This document shows positions 1 through 6,603 of a stretch of 9,259 nt of DNA, in pieces. Origin of the DNA: Candidatus Brockarchaeota archaeon (GTDB lineage: Archaea > Thermoproteota > EX4484-205 > DTQO01). How positions within the stretch are numbered: position 1 is the first letter of the stretch; each line of letters starts with the position of its first letter. A model generated the notes under the pieces. The model did not search any database, was not told where the DNA came from, and saw only the letters and a program-made list of their open reading frames with translations. The DNA is taken from contig JAFNJA010000058.1 of the NCBI GenBank assembly GCA_017601265.1, positions 1 through 9,259 on the forward strand, written 5' to 3'. A program made the translations under genes and the position numbers.

Positions 1-2
1 AG

Positions 3-1580
3 ATGGGCGGAGAGATCGAAGCCAAGCTTCAAGGGGATTACTCGGTCTCGAAATTCATCAACGCTGCAGGGTCTGTGCTGCGCGACAACGTGTACTACAA
101 GATGGTCAGGGGGAAGATGTGCAAGTTCGGGAACGACTACGCGATCGGCCTCAGGTGGCTGAGGCACCTGGGTTTCGTCCAGGTTTCGACAAACCCCGTG
201 CTTGCGGCAAGGGCGTACGATGACGACCCGGGGCTGTTGGCGAAGTTCCTGGAAGAGTCGAAGGAGCGGCTAACCGTTTGGATGGAAGATCCGGACGCCT
301 TCGGGGACGAGATAGCGATGCAGGCGACGATGGTCGCCCTCTGGCCGAACCTTGCAGTATTCGAGCCGATAGCGGACTTGACGGACGGGATGGTCAGCTA
401 CCAGCTGAATCCAAACGTGGCCTCTAGCGCGGGCGGAAGCATGGCGGACGCGATCAGGATCTATTCGGCAGCCCAGGAATTCCTGAGGAGGTACGACGAG
501 TACCTCCTGTGGGGATACTCCAGCGTTAAGGAAAGGGGGCGCCCGAACATAGTTTTCAAGATAGCCGGAGGCTATCCGGCCGCGATCGAGATAACTTCTT
601 CCCTAAACAGCCTGGGGATAGGCACCAACAACACGGTCACGTACACGGTCGCCCAAGAGGTTACGCTGATCATGGCCGCGATGGAGGGAATGGCCGAAGC
701 CGTCAAAAAGGGCATAATTCCGACGCAGGTCTACGAAACCAACATGGGAGGGAGGTTGGAGAGCCACATCCGGGAAGTCGAGGCGGAGAAGATCGTCCTC
801 GACGCGTTGGAGAAAGCTGGCGGAAGGAAGGAAGAGCTCCTACTGAGGCTTGCAAAAGGGCTTGGCGCTACCAAGGAGGTTGAAACTTCGAAGGACTTGC
901 GCGAAAAGGTAAGGGGGATCTGCTCATTCAAGTACCTGAAGTCGCTGGAAAACGAAGCTTTAATCGACTTCTTGGCGGGCGCGAAAGGGACTTCGAGGGA
1001 AGAAGTTCTAGCGACGCTCTCCAAGATGGAGGGTGACATAGGCATGGCGGGGACGCTCGTTGCGCAGAGGACGTACGAGATATTCTTCAGCCCTGAAAAC
1101 AGGCCCAAGTGGGTCTCCTACCTCCGGAAACGATGCGGCTTGAGGGCGGACGAGGCCGAGCTGGTGATCGACAGGATAGACGTGCTGCCGGCGTCGAAGA
1201 GGAAACCGAACGACACCTTCCTCACGCTCGCTAGGAAAAACATGACAAACACAGAGTTTCCCGACCACCAGCAGAGGGTTTTGGAGGCGTCGAGGAAAGA
1301 GGGCTTCGACCTGGCATCGTTCGAGAACTCGATAGCTAGAAAACACGATCCCGAGGTCGTGCGCAGGCTCCTGCTAATCGGGGATTTCAAGAGGGCGTAC
1401 GAGCTGACTCCTGAGAAGCTGCGCGGCGTTGGCGTTCTAGGGGATTACGGCAGTGGCGGGTTGGACGTTTCGGAGTGGCCCAAGTTCGGTTCCGTCGTGA
1501 AGACCATGGCGGAGTTCACGAACGCTTACGAAGCGTTCAAGGCGAAATGCGTAGAAGCGGTAAAGGCAGCTTCGCGCTAG
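3..1580 (+). CDS. Oversized transaldolase / fructose-6-phosphate aldolase family protein (5' end may be cut)
   Basis: Class I (Schiff-base) aldolase-fold protein of the transaldolase/fructose-6-phosphate aldolase group, probably cytosolic. Seen in the sequence: an STNP motif at residues 62-65, matching the T-N-P loop after strand 1; D45 in GNDY, placed like the catalytic Asp on strand 1; and K186 in IVFKIAGG, the expected Schiff-base lysine. This is followed by LNSLGIGTNNTVTYTVAQ, matching the family's GI-x-TN-x-T...Q strand. The protein is 525 aa against about 220 for FSA and about 320 for TalB. The STNP-to-Lys spacing is larger than in either, and about 310 residues follow the GIGTNN strand. 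That part is charged and helical-looking, ending in a GDYGSGGLD segment and a helix. The ATG at position 3 is the first codon available, so the true start could lie upstream. Substrate unknown: it could be a sugar-phosphate transaldolase, an aldolase, or a divergent relative acting on another keto sugar. Confidence 0.8.
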   Translation: MGGEIEAKLQGDYSVSKFINAAGSVLRDNVYYKMVRGKMCKFGNDYAIGLRWLRHLGFVQVSTNPVLAARAYDDDPGLLAKFLEESKERLTVWMEDPDAFGDEIAMQATMVALWPNLAVFEPIADLTDGMVSYQLNPNVASSAGGSMADAIRIYSAAQEFLRRYDEYLLWGYSSVKERGRPNIVFKIAGGYPAAIEITSSLNSLGIGTNNTVTYTVAQEVTLIMAAMEGMAEAVKKGIIPTQVYETNMGGRLESHIREVEAEKIVLDALEKAGGRKEELLLRLAKGLGATKEVETSKDLREKVRGICSFKYLKSLENEALIDFLAGAKGTSREEVLATLSKMEGDIGMAGTLVAQRTYEIFFSPENRPKWVSYLRKRCGLRADEAELVIDRIDVLPASKRKPNDTFLTLARKNMTNTEFPDHQQRVLEASRKEGFDLASFENSIARKHDPEVVRRLLLIGDFKRAYELTPEKLRGVGVLGDYGSGGLDVSEWPKFGSVVKTMAEFTNAYEAFKAKCVEAVKAASR

Positions 1581-1586
1581 GGCCCG

Positions 1587-1616
1587 AAAAAACGAACGCC
1601 GTCCAGTGGATTTTTT
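1587..1616. terminator. Bidirectional T-tract terminators between convergent genes
   Basis: Between the converging transaldolase-like and AstE/AspA-like genes there is a run of six T at 1611-1616, readable as a plus-strand U-tract about 30 bases after the stop. A run of six A at 1587-1592 reads as a T-tract on the minus strand about 90 bases past the other gene's stop. Archaeal termination often needs only such T-runs. No clear hairpin is visible. Functional assignment is inferred from position. Confidence 0.45.
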
Positions 1617-1680
1617 CTACCGCAACTCGACCCGAAAACGGGCGATCCGTTGGAGTTGGGACCGTAAAGCTGCGGCAAGG

Positions 1681-2700
1681 CTACCGCGCGTATATGACTG
1701 CCACTTCCGAACCTTTGTCGATGAATGGGTGCATCCTGGGGAGCTGGACGTCCCTGTCCGGGCCGGAAGGGCCCAAGTGGTAAACGATCCCGCGAACTGG
1801 AGAGTTCAGGGCCGCTTCTTCGAGGGCGAGGGGGTCAAGGACGCTCGCGATGCGCTGATCCTTTTCCACTTCGTCCCCGGGTTCGACCAATGCCATTAGC
1901 AGCCCGTCCCTTTCCATTGAAACCCTGGTGCACGGGTCCTTTCCGAGGTACACGTGGTTCGTGGGCGGCGCTTGCTCCCCTTCCAACATGCCGAGCTTCT
2001 TCATGACGTTCTCGATCCCCCTTACGCCTTCCTGGACGCTCTTCGGATAGATGTCCCATTGCCCGGCCAACTCTGCCGCCAGCGCGGTAGCCCCCCTTTC
2101 CTCGGCCGCTTCCGTTACCATCTTCCAAGGTTCTTCCACCAGCCTCTTTTCCTTGCCGCCGTCTCCGGCCGAGATGAACCTTAGCCCGAACGCTTTTGCA
2201 AGTTCTAGCGATTCCTTCTTGGCGCCGACGATGGTGCAGGAGGCGCTCCACCTTTCGTAGGAGTGCAGGTCTATGACGTAATCGGCCTTTTGCACCGCTT
2301 CCTCCCACAGGTTATGGGCAAGCCTCTCGGCTTCCGAGCCGTTCGGGTTTCCGGGCCAGATCCTGTTCATGTTAAGGTGCGGGCGGCTCCCGTAAGGTTC
2401 TTCCGGCCCGAGTCCGTAGTGGGGCCTCCTCTGGACGAGGGCAAGCGGGTTTGCCACGGGAACGCCGACGAATGTGCCCCTTAGGAGCTCCGGTTTGAGA
2501 CGCTGGAGGGTCTTCACTACGGCTACGACCCCGTTGATCTCCATGCCGTGCTGGCCGGCTTGCACGTACAGAACCGGACCCTCGTCCTTGCCTTCGACGA
2601 TGCCCACGGGGGCGCGCACCACCCTCCCATCCTGCAGCAGGGTCTTCACGCACCCCGTGCCTTTCCCGCCCCTTTCCGCCGAAGCCGTGCCGACGTTCAT
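1681..2700 (-). CDS. Succinylglutamate desuccinylase/aspartoacylase (AstE/AspA) family zinc hydrolase
   Basis: Predicted zinc carboxypeptidase-like deacylase that hydrolyses an amide, typically the acyl group of an N-acyl amino acid. Numbered from the ATG at 2700 (339 aa), the zinc site is visible: H51 and E54 in AGQHGMEIN and H146 in VIDLHS. Family motifs NPLA (84-87), NMNRIWPG (110-117) and GSEAERLA follow, and a Glu in AAELAG suits the general base. A C-terminal beta domain of about 90 residues ends the protein, as in AstE/AspA proteins. The reading frame stays open upstream to a TTG at 2775, but that extension overlaps the preceding gene and does not look like the family. The GTAS-x-ERGGKGTG start is typical, so I chose 2700. 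A T-rich box lies about 29 bases upstream. The natural substrate cannot be told: many archaeal members are annotated generically. The adjoining peptidase suggests amino-acid or peptide-derivative turnover. Confidence 0.85.
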   Translation of the reverse strand: MNVGTASAERGGKGTGCVKTLLQDGRVVRAPVGIVEGKDEGPVLYVQAGQHGMEINGVVAVVKTLQRLKPELLRGTFVGVPVANPLALVQRRPHYGLGPEEPYGSRPHLNMNRIWPGNPNGSEAERLAHNLWEEAVQKADYVIDLHSYERWSASCTIVGAKKESLELAKAFGLRFISAGDGGKEKRLVEEPWKMVTEAAEERGATALAAELAGQWDIYPKSVQEGVRGIENVMKKLGMLEGEQAPPTNHVYLGKDPCTRVSMERDGLLMALVEPGDEVEKDQRIASVLDPLALEEAALNSPVRGIVYHLGPSGPDRDVQLPRMHPFIDKGSEVAVIYAR

Positions 2701-2726
2701 TCCGCAGTTTGCTGGGCTGGTCGCGC

Positions 2727-2733
2727 TTTTTAC
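2727..2733 (-). promoter_or_regulatory. TATA-like box before the AstE/AspA-like gene
   Basis: On the minus strand the 55-base gap contains GGTAAAAAGC, centred about 29 bases before the ATG at 2700. That distance would place transcription start at or within a few bases of the start codon (leaderless mRNA, common in archaea). No Shine-Dalgarno sequence is obvious. The gene may equally be read from upstream as part of the block. Confidence 0.35.
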
Positions 2734-2755
2734 CCTTGCCGTCGCCAAGATGCGG

Positions 2756-3217
2756 CTAGATGGCACCGGCGGCAAGCTTGGACCATTTGCTGGCCAGCTC
2801 GTCCCTGACGGGTTTGTAGACGAGCTCGTAAAATTCGCGCTGGGAAAGCAGCGTTTCCTTTGGGAACGCCTTCACCAAACTTAGCGCCTCCCTCCAAGCT
2901 TCCTCGTACCGCTCGCCGAACCTCGCTTCTATCTGCCTCTTGTACGCTTCCTCCGTCTGGGCCTCCCCGCCTATAGTGAAGCAGGTTCTCCTTGCCCGCT
3001 TCGTCTTGTACGCCATTTCGTCGCCCAAGAAGAAGGCGTTGGGTTTCTCCTCCACCGGCTTCTTCGATACATCCTCCCCGCTCCTCGCTTGGACCGCTTT
3101 CTCCTTGAACCCCCGCTTGGCTGCGGCGTAGAAGATGGCCCTGTTCAACCCCCAGCTCTTCGCCAGATCCAGGGACATTCCAAGGACGTAGGCCCTGGCA
3201 GCTTGCAGGGTCGCCAT
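2756..3217 (-). CDS. Small hypothetical protein, charged and helical
   Basis: A 153-aa protein that I do not recognise as a named family. Its N-terminus (MATLQAARAYVLGMSLDLAK) is helical and alanine-rich, followed by SWGLNRAIFYAAAKRGF, a segment with the look of a conserved core. A Lys/Glu-rich linker, a basic KTKRARRTCF stretch, and a C-terminal half rich in Glu/Arg/Lys helices (RFGERYEEAWREAL and onward) follow. No signal peptide, membrane helix or metal-binding cluster is visible, so it is probably cytosolic. An in-frame ATG 33 bases upstream (3250) would overlap the end of the HAD gene. I prefer 3217 because a TATA-like box sits about 24 bases before it, suiting a leaderless message. It lies between the HAD hydrolase and the AstE/AspA-like gene on the same strand, so it may share their transcript. 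Confidence 0.7.
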   Translation of the reverse strand: MATLQAARAYVLGMSLDLAKSWGLNRAIFYAAAKRGFKEKAVQARSGEDVSKKPVEEKPNAFFLGDEMAYKTKRARRTCFTIGGEAQTEEAYKRQIEARFGERYEEAWREALSLVKAFPKETLLSQREFYELVYKPVRDELASKWSKLAAGAI

Positions 3218-3235
3218 GACTTGGAACCTGCCGAC

Positions 3236-3245
3236 GCTTAAACGC
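3236..3245 (-). promoter_or_regulatory. TATA-like box overlapping the HAD stop codon
   Basis: Minus-strand CGTTTAAGCG is centred about 24 bases before the ATG at 3217, right for a leaderless archaeal promoter. The TAA stop codon of the preceding HAD gene (3240-3238) lies inside it. Inferred from position and base composition only. Confidence 0.35.
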
Positions 3246-4056
3246 GGCATTTCGCGTCCGCGCCACAGATACCATTGCCCGAAGATAAAGGAGACGGATT
3301 GCCAATGCAATGCGGAGGGCGCCCGTTCGCGGTTCGCGCTCGGCGCCGCCGCTTGCCGGAGCCTTCAGCGTTTAAAAGCTCCAACAACTCCTCGAAACCC
3401 GCGTTTCCGCGGTTTTTCCCCCTTTTGAATAGCAAAGGCGCCATGCCCACCTCCCTAGCCGGCTCGAAGTCGAATTCGACGCTGTCGCCCACGAAGACCA
3501 CCTCTTCAGGCCTCAGTTTCGAAACCCTCAAAGCCTCTTTGAAAAGACGCTGGTCAGGTTTGTAAGATCTCAACCTGCTCGAAACGATCTTGTAGTCGAT
3601 TAGGCCGAGCAAGCCGGCGCGCCTGAGGTGGGGGATCACGACGTTCCAATCCGCGTTGGTGATTATGCCCGTCCTGTACCCGAGGGACTTGAGCCTCTTC
3701 AGCGCGCGCTTTGCGCCCGGCATCGCCTTCGCGTTTCTCTCCGCGGCGGCGTACCAGGCATCGAGGGCCCTCCTGACGCGCGCTTTGGTCGGGATGCACC
3801 CCAGCGAAACCAGCGATTCGTAAAGGCTCTTTTCGGCCATATTCCTCATCGTCTCGAAGCCTTCGACCGATGCCGCTCGGTTCCTCCTCGACCATTTCTC
3901 GGCCCAAGTTTCGTGCAGCTTCCTGAAGTCTAAATTTGGAAAACTCTCCTTCAACGCTAGGTCGAGTTGCCTGTCGGCTTTCCTCCAATACGCGCTTTCG
4001 AGGAGGACCCCTCCGACGTCGAAGAAGGCGGCTTTTATCCCGTTCAATCGGACCAT
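3238..4056 (-). CDS. HAD-superfamily hydrolase with an extra C-terminal tail
   Basis: Haloacid-dehalogenase-fold hydrolase, probably a small-molecule phosphatase, 272 aa from the ATG at 4056. Motif I is FFDVGGVL with nucleophile D13. The usual second Asp is Gly, a variant also found in active DLGN-type HADs such as YihX. Motif II is T133 in GIITNAD, motif III is K166 in SYKPD, and motif IV is GDSVEFD (D191, D196). A helical cap lies between motifs I and II, making it a subclass-I, PGP/YihX-like protein. The HAD fold should end near residue 229 (ELLELLN). The next 43 residues are basic, then Gly/Pro/Cys-rich, and look non-native, as if an original stop was lost. The frame is open up to a TTG at 4095, but the ATG at 4056 sits just before strand 1. 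No promoter is seen in the 45-base gap from the M55 gene, so co-transcription is likely. Confidence 0.85.
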   Translation of the reverse strand: MVRLNGIKAAFFDVGGVLLESAYWRKADRQLDLALKESFPNLDFRKLHETWAEKWSRRNRAASVEGFETMRNMAEKSLYESLVSLGCIPTKARVRRALDAWYAAAERNAKAMPGAKRALKRLKSLGYRTGIITNADWNVVIPHLRRAGLLGLIDYKIVSSRLRSYKPDQRLFKEALRVSKLRPEEVVFVGDSVEFDFEPAREVGMAPLLFKRGKNRGNAGFEELLELLNAEGSGKRRRRARTANGRPPHCIGNPSPLSSGNGICGADAKCRV

Positions 4057-4101
4057 TCCGAGCGGCTCACGGCGGTTCAAGCCTTTGGAATCCAAGCGGC
4101 T

Positions 4102-4914
4102 TCATCTCACGACCCCTGCCAGGAACTGGATCGCGTTGAACAGCTCGAACGCCTCGATCATGTCCGGGGCCGCGAAAGCTATCCTCCTGCCGTCGATCCT
4201 TTCCACGGACGGGATGTTCGACACCCCATCGGCGTAAGATGGGTCGGTGAACGTTATCTCGGCCCGAACCGGCGGAATGATCTTGAACGGTTTCGGGGGC
4301 GAACCGCCCGCGGCCGCCTTGACCGCCCTTTTGGCGCCCTCCCGCACGAGCTTCCGCGCGGATTGTGGCGGAATGCATATTGCGGAGGATCTGCTGACAC
4401 CCTCCTTGACGGCGATGGCCTCTACATCCCCAAGCAGCTCCCTCGCTTCGAGGCAGGCCGCCCTGTCACCGGTGACCATGGCGACGGGCACGCCGTAGTG
4501 GCCCGCGATCGCGGCGTCGGTTCCGATTTCGCCGAGCTCGAGTCCGTTGAACTTTAGGGAAAACACGCTTCCAGTAAAAGTGTGCGCCATCACGCCGTTA
4601 AGCGTTCCGGCTTTGGAGTGGTAACCGACCAGGAGGACCGCTTTGAAAGTCGGGTCGATGCCGGACATGTGGTTCTTCGGCTTGGGTTGGCCGCTGAGGA
4701 ACGTCGCCCTGTCATCCATCTTTTCGGGCAAGATGTTGCGCATGTTCCCGTGGGCCTCGGTCACGAGCACCTCCGTGGCGCCGCCGTCGAAAGCCCCGGC
4801 TACAGCGGCGTTCGCTTCGGCGGTTACCAGCTCCCGTTCCATCAGCCTGTCTGACGCGTCCCATTGCACCAACCCGCTTACGCCCTCCATGTCTACGGAA
4901 ATGAACACCTTCAC
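4102..4914 (-). CDS. M55 family D-aminopeptidase (DppA-like)
   Basis: Zinc-dependent D-aminopeptidase of the DppA/M55 family, which removes N-terminal D-amino acids from short peptides; the Bacillus enzyme is a decameric cytosolic self-compartmentalised ring. The 270-aa length is normal. The N-terminus carries SVDMEG (D8, E10), then TEAHG (H55), LLVGYHSKAG (H99), MAHTFTG (H111) and GLELGE (E129). These align in order and spacing with the DppA zinc and catalytic residues (D8, E10, H60, H104, H115, E133), allowing one inserted residue. The start is GTG (4914-4912): the MKVFISVDMEG N-terminus fits the family exactly and nothing upstream in frame is plausible. It is the first gene of the minus-strand block and has its own TATA-like box. 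Nothing key is missing. Without a linked transporter in view, it may serve internal recycling rather than uptake. Confidence 0.93.
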   Translation of the reverse strand: MKVFISVDMEGVSGLVQWDASDRLMERELVTAEANAAVAGAFDGGATEVLVTEAHGNMRNILPEKMDDRATFLSGQPKPKNHMSGIDPTFKAVLLVGYHSKAGTLNGVMAHTFTGSVFSLKFNGLELGEIGTDAAIAGHYGVPVAMVTGDRAACLEARELLGDVEAIAVKEGVSRSSAICIPPQSARKLVREGAKRAVKAAAGGSPPKPFKIIPPVRAEITFTDPSYADGVSNIPSVERIDGRRIAFAAPDMIEAFELFNAIQFLAGVVR

Positions 4915-4945
4915 GTTCGTTTCCCCACGGAGGGTTTGGGCTTTT

Positions 4946-4955
4946 TCTTATAACG
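4946..4955 (-). promoter_or_regulatory. Promoter of the M55 peptidase block
   Basis: Minus-strand CGTTATAAGA contains the self-complementary TTATAA (4948-4953), centred about 37 bases before the GTG at 4914. That predicts a leader of roughly ten bases containing a G-rich GTGGGGAAA that might act as a weak ribosome binding site. It faces the amidotransferase promoter across the 148-base divergent gap. Confidence 0.55.
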
Positions 4956-5027
4956 GTTCTTGCGGCAATTTCCGGGATCCTGGCCGGTGGCGGGCGCCGC
5001 GGCCGATCGGAACGTTGGCGCAAGGGA

Positions 5028-5035
5028 GATATAGT
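5028..5035 (+). promoter_or_regulatory. Promoter of the glutamine amidotransferase gene
   Basis: GATATAGT is centred about 32 bases before the ATG at 5063, so the transcript would start within about five bases of the start codon. No Shine-Dalgarno motif is close by, which suits a near-leaderless message. Between this box and the M55 TATA box (about 75 bases) the DNA is GC-rich, with no clear operator. Confidence 0.5.
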
Positions 5036-5062
5036 GCCCCTCCTTCGGCTTGCTGGTCGCGG

Positions 5063-5890
5063 ATGTGCCGCCTCTTCGGAATGATATCGAGCAAAGCTTC
5101 GAGCGCCTTAACGTACCTCGCCGATGCCGAATGCTCCTTGTTGCAGCAAAGCAGGGTTGATAACGAGAGGCTCCAGGGTGACGGGTGGGGGATCGGCTAC
5201 TACGCTGGCGGTTTGCCACGCGTAGTGAAGAGCGAAAAACCCGTTTACTCCGAGGTTGAGAGGTACCGCTCCGCCGCCTTGCGGGCGAGGTCCAAGGTGA
5301 TCTTGGCGCACGTGAGGAAAGCCAGCAACCCGAGGGGCTTGCCTCGGGAGAAGATCATCTCCGTTGAAAACTCCCAGCCATTTTACTTCGGGAGGTTTCT
5401 GTTCGCGCACAACGGAACGATCAACATCCCCGACGAAGCGGCAGGGCTCCTGGGAAAATATAGGAGCTTGGTGAAAGGCGTCAACGACAGCGAGATTTAC
5501 TTCTGGTTTTTGGTGAAGTCTCTGGAGGGCGGGAGCAAAGTCGAGGAAGCTTTGGCAGGCTTCGAGGACGCGCTGGAGAGGCTTTGGCAGGTCTGTTGCC
5601 GCGACCACCCGACTAAGAAAAGGCCGTACGTCGGACTCAACGCCGTCTTCAGCGACGGGGAGAGGCTTTACGCCTACTGCAGGTACTCGGAGGAAGACGG
5701 CAACTCTCCTTCACTCTGCCTACGGGACCAGCCGGCTTTCCAGATGTGCTACCGGCCGGGAGAACCGTTGGTCGTGGCCTCGGAGAAGTTGGATAGAAAA
5801 GGCGGGTGGATCCCATTGGGAAGCGGCCAGCTTTTGACCGCGTGGGAAGACGGGACGAGAGTAATGCACGAGGCCGAGAGGATAAGGTAA
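5063..5890 (+). CDS. Stand-alone class II glutamine amidotransferase (YafJ/EgtC-like)
   Basis: N-terminal-nucleophile (Ntn) glutamine amidotransferase, expected to hydrolyse glutamine to glutamate and ammonia. The open frame runs back to 4643, but the ATG at 5063 gives MCRLFG, exposing Cys2 as the catalytic N-terminal residue after Met removal; this fixes the start. Further family marks: GDGWGIGYY (39-47), the AHVRKAS segment with R85, ENSQPF, FAHNGT (H116, N117, G118) forming the oxyanion/glutamine site, and VNDSE. At 275 aa it is essentially one Ntn domain, with no synthase, SIS or PRTase domain, matching the COG0121-type proteins. Their acceptors are mostly unknown; some work in ergothioneine or related pathways (EgtC, a gamma-glutamyl hydrolase). 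No partner synthase is visible here. The arginine decarboxylase follows 82 bases downstream on the same strand. Confidence 0.88.
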   Translation: MCRLFGMISSKASSALTYLADAECSLLQQSRVDNERLQGDGWGIGYYAGGLPRVVKSEKPVYSEVERYRSAALRARSKVILAHVRKASNPRGLPREKIISVENSQPFYFGRFLFAHNGTINIPDEAAGLLGKYRSLVKGVNDSEIYFWFLVKSLEGGSKVEEALAGFEDALERLWQVCCRDHPTKKRPYVGLNAVFSDGERLYAYCRYSEEDGNSPSLCLRDQPAFQMCYRPGEPLVVASEKLDRKGGWIPLGSGQLLTAWEDGTRVMHEAERIR

Positions 5891-5972
5891 TCGCCCCAGA
5901 AGGCTGTCACGATCTCTGCGTTCCATACCTCGAAGGGCAAAGCCTATCTTCAACTCGCGGCGCAGGGAAGCC

Positions 5973-6524
5973 ATGGCTCACCCGATAATACCAAGAAGGA
6001 TTTTCTTGACGAAAGGGGTCGGAAAGCACAAGGAGAAACTGCAAAGTTTCGAGCTCGCCCTTCGCGACGCCGGCATAGCGAAATGCAACCTTGTCGGGGT
6101 GTCCAGCATCTTCCCGCCCGGATGCAAGCTTGTTAGCACAGAGGAGGGGCTCCAGTACATCCAAGCCGGCCAGATCCTTTTCTCCGTGTTTTGCAGCAAC
6201 TCCACCAACGAGCCGAACCGCCTGATAGCGGCCTCGGTCGGCTTAGCCATACCGCAGGACCGGACGATGTACGGCTACCTTTCCGAGCACACCTCCTTCG
6301 GGGAGACAGCGAAGAAGGCCGGCGACTACGCCGAGGATCTGGCCGCAACCATGCTTGCCACGACGCTCGGCATAAGGTTCAGCGTGGACGACAGTTACGA
6401 CGAGAAGAAGAAGCAGTGGCGCATCTCGGGAAAGATCGTGAAGACCACAAACGTCACGCAGTCATCGGAGGGCGACAAGAACGGGTTGTGGACGACGGTG
6501 GTGGCGGCCGCGGTATTCATCTGA
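5973..6524 (+). CDS. pdaD: Pyruvoyl-dependent arginine decarboxylase
   Basis: Converts arginine to agmatine and CO2, the first step of archaeal polyamine synthesis; agmatine is also used for the agmatidine wobble base of tRNA-Ile2. The 183-aa proenzyme cleaves itself between S44 and S45 in the motif VGVSSIFPPGCK, giving a beta chain and an alpha chain whose new N-terminus is the pyruvoyl group. The sequence matches the longer form of the family: GVGKHKEKL near the N-terminus, then TNEPNRLIAAS, YGYLSEHTSFGE (E105 is the likely acid residue), GDYAEDLAATML, and GLWTTVVAAAVF at the end. The start is the ATG with an AGGGA ribosome-binding-like sequence eight bases upstream. A weak A/T box (AAGCCTATCTT) lies about 28 bases before the start, so it may have its own promoter or be read from the amidotransferase gene. 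All visible key residues are intact. Confidence 0.95.
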   Translation: MAHPIIPRRIFLTKGVGKHKEKLQSFELALRDAGIAKCNLVGVSSIFPPGCKLVSTEEGLQYIQAGQILFSVFCSNSTNEPNRLIAASVGLAIPQDRTMYGYLSEHTSFGETAKKAGDYAEDLAATMLATTLGIRFSVDDSYDEKKKQWRISGKIVKTTNVTQSSEGDKNGLWTTVVAAAVFI

Positions 6525-6603
6525 CTTAGTAACAGGTTGCATCCTCTCGAAACATTCGCGCTTCCGTTAACCCTCCCTCCCGAAACCCTGCCTCGGGCGT
6601 TGA

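Noticed and set aside
2730..3305. 191-codon minus-strand frame overlapping the 153-aa gene in another phase
   Set aside because: Gly/Arg/Gln-rich shadow without motif; the chosen frame has helical, balanced composition and a matching promoter.
3297..3350. tRNA-like or box C/D RNA on either strand
   Set aside because: The GC-rich inverted repeats do not form a cloverleaf, there is no proper T-loop, and no C and D box pair is present.
3238..4056. HAD protein inactive because motif I lacks the second Asp
   Set aside because: D-x-G variants of motif I are common in active HAD phosphatases of the YihX type, and motifs II-IV are intact.
3967..4557. 196-codon plus-strand open frame
   Set aside because: Lies opposite the HAD and M55 genes, whose catalytic motifs are intact; no domain is visible in the antisense product.
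4643..5062. N-terminal extension of the amidotransferase frame
   Set aside because: A class II amidotransferase needs Cys as residue 2; the extension would bury it and runs antisense through the M55 gene.
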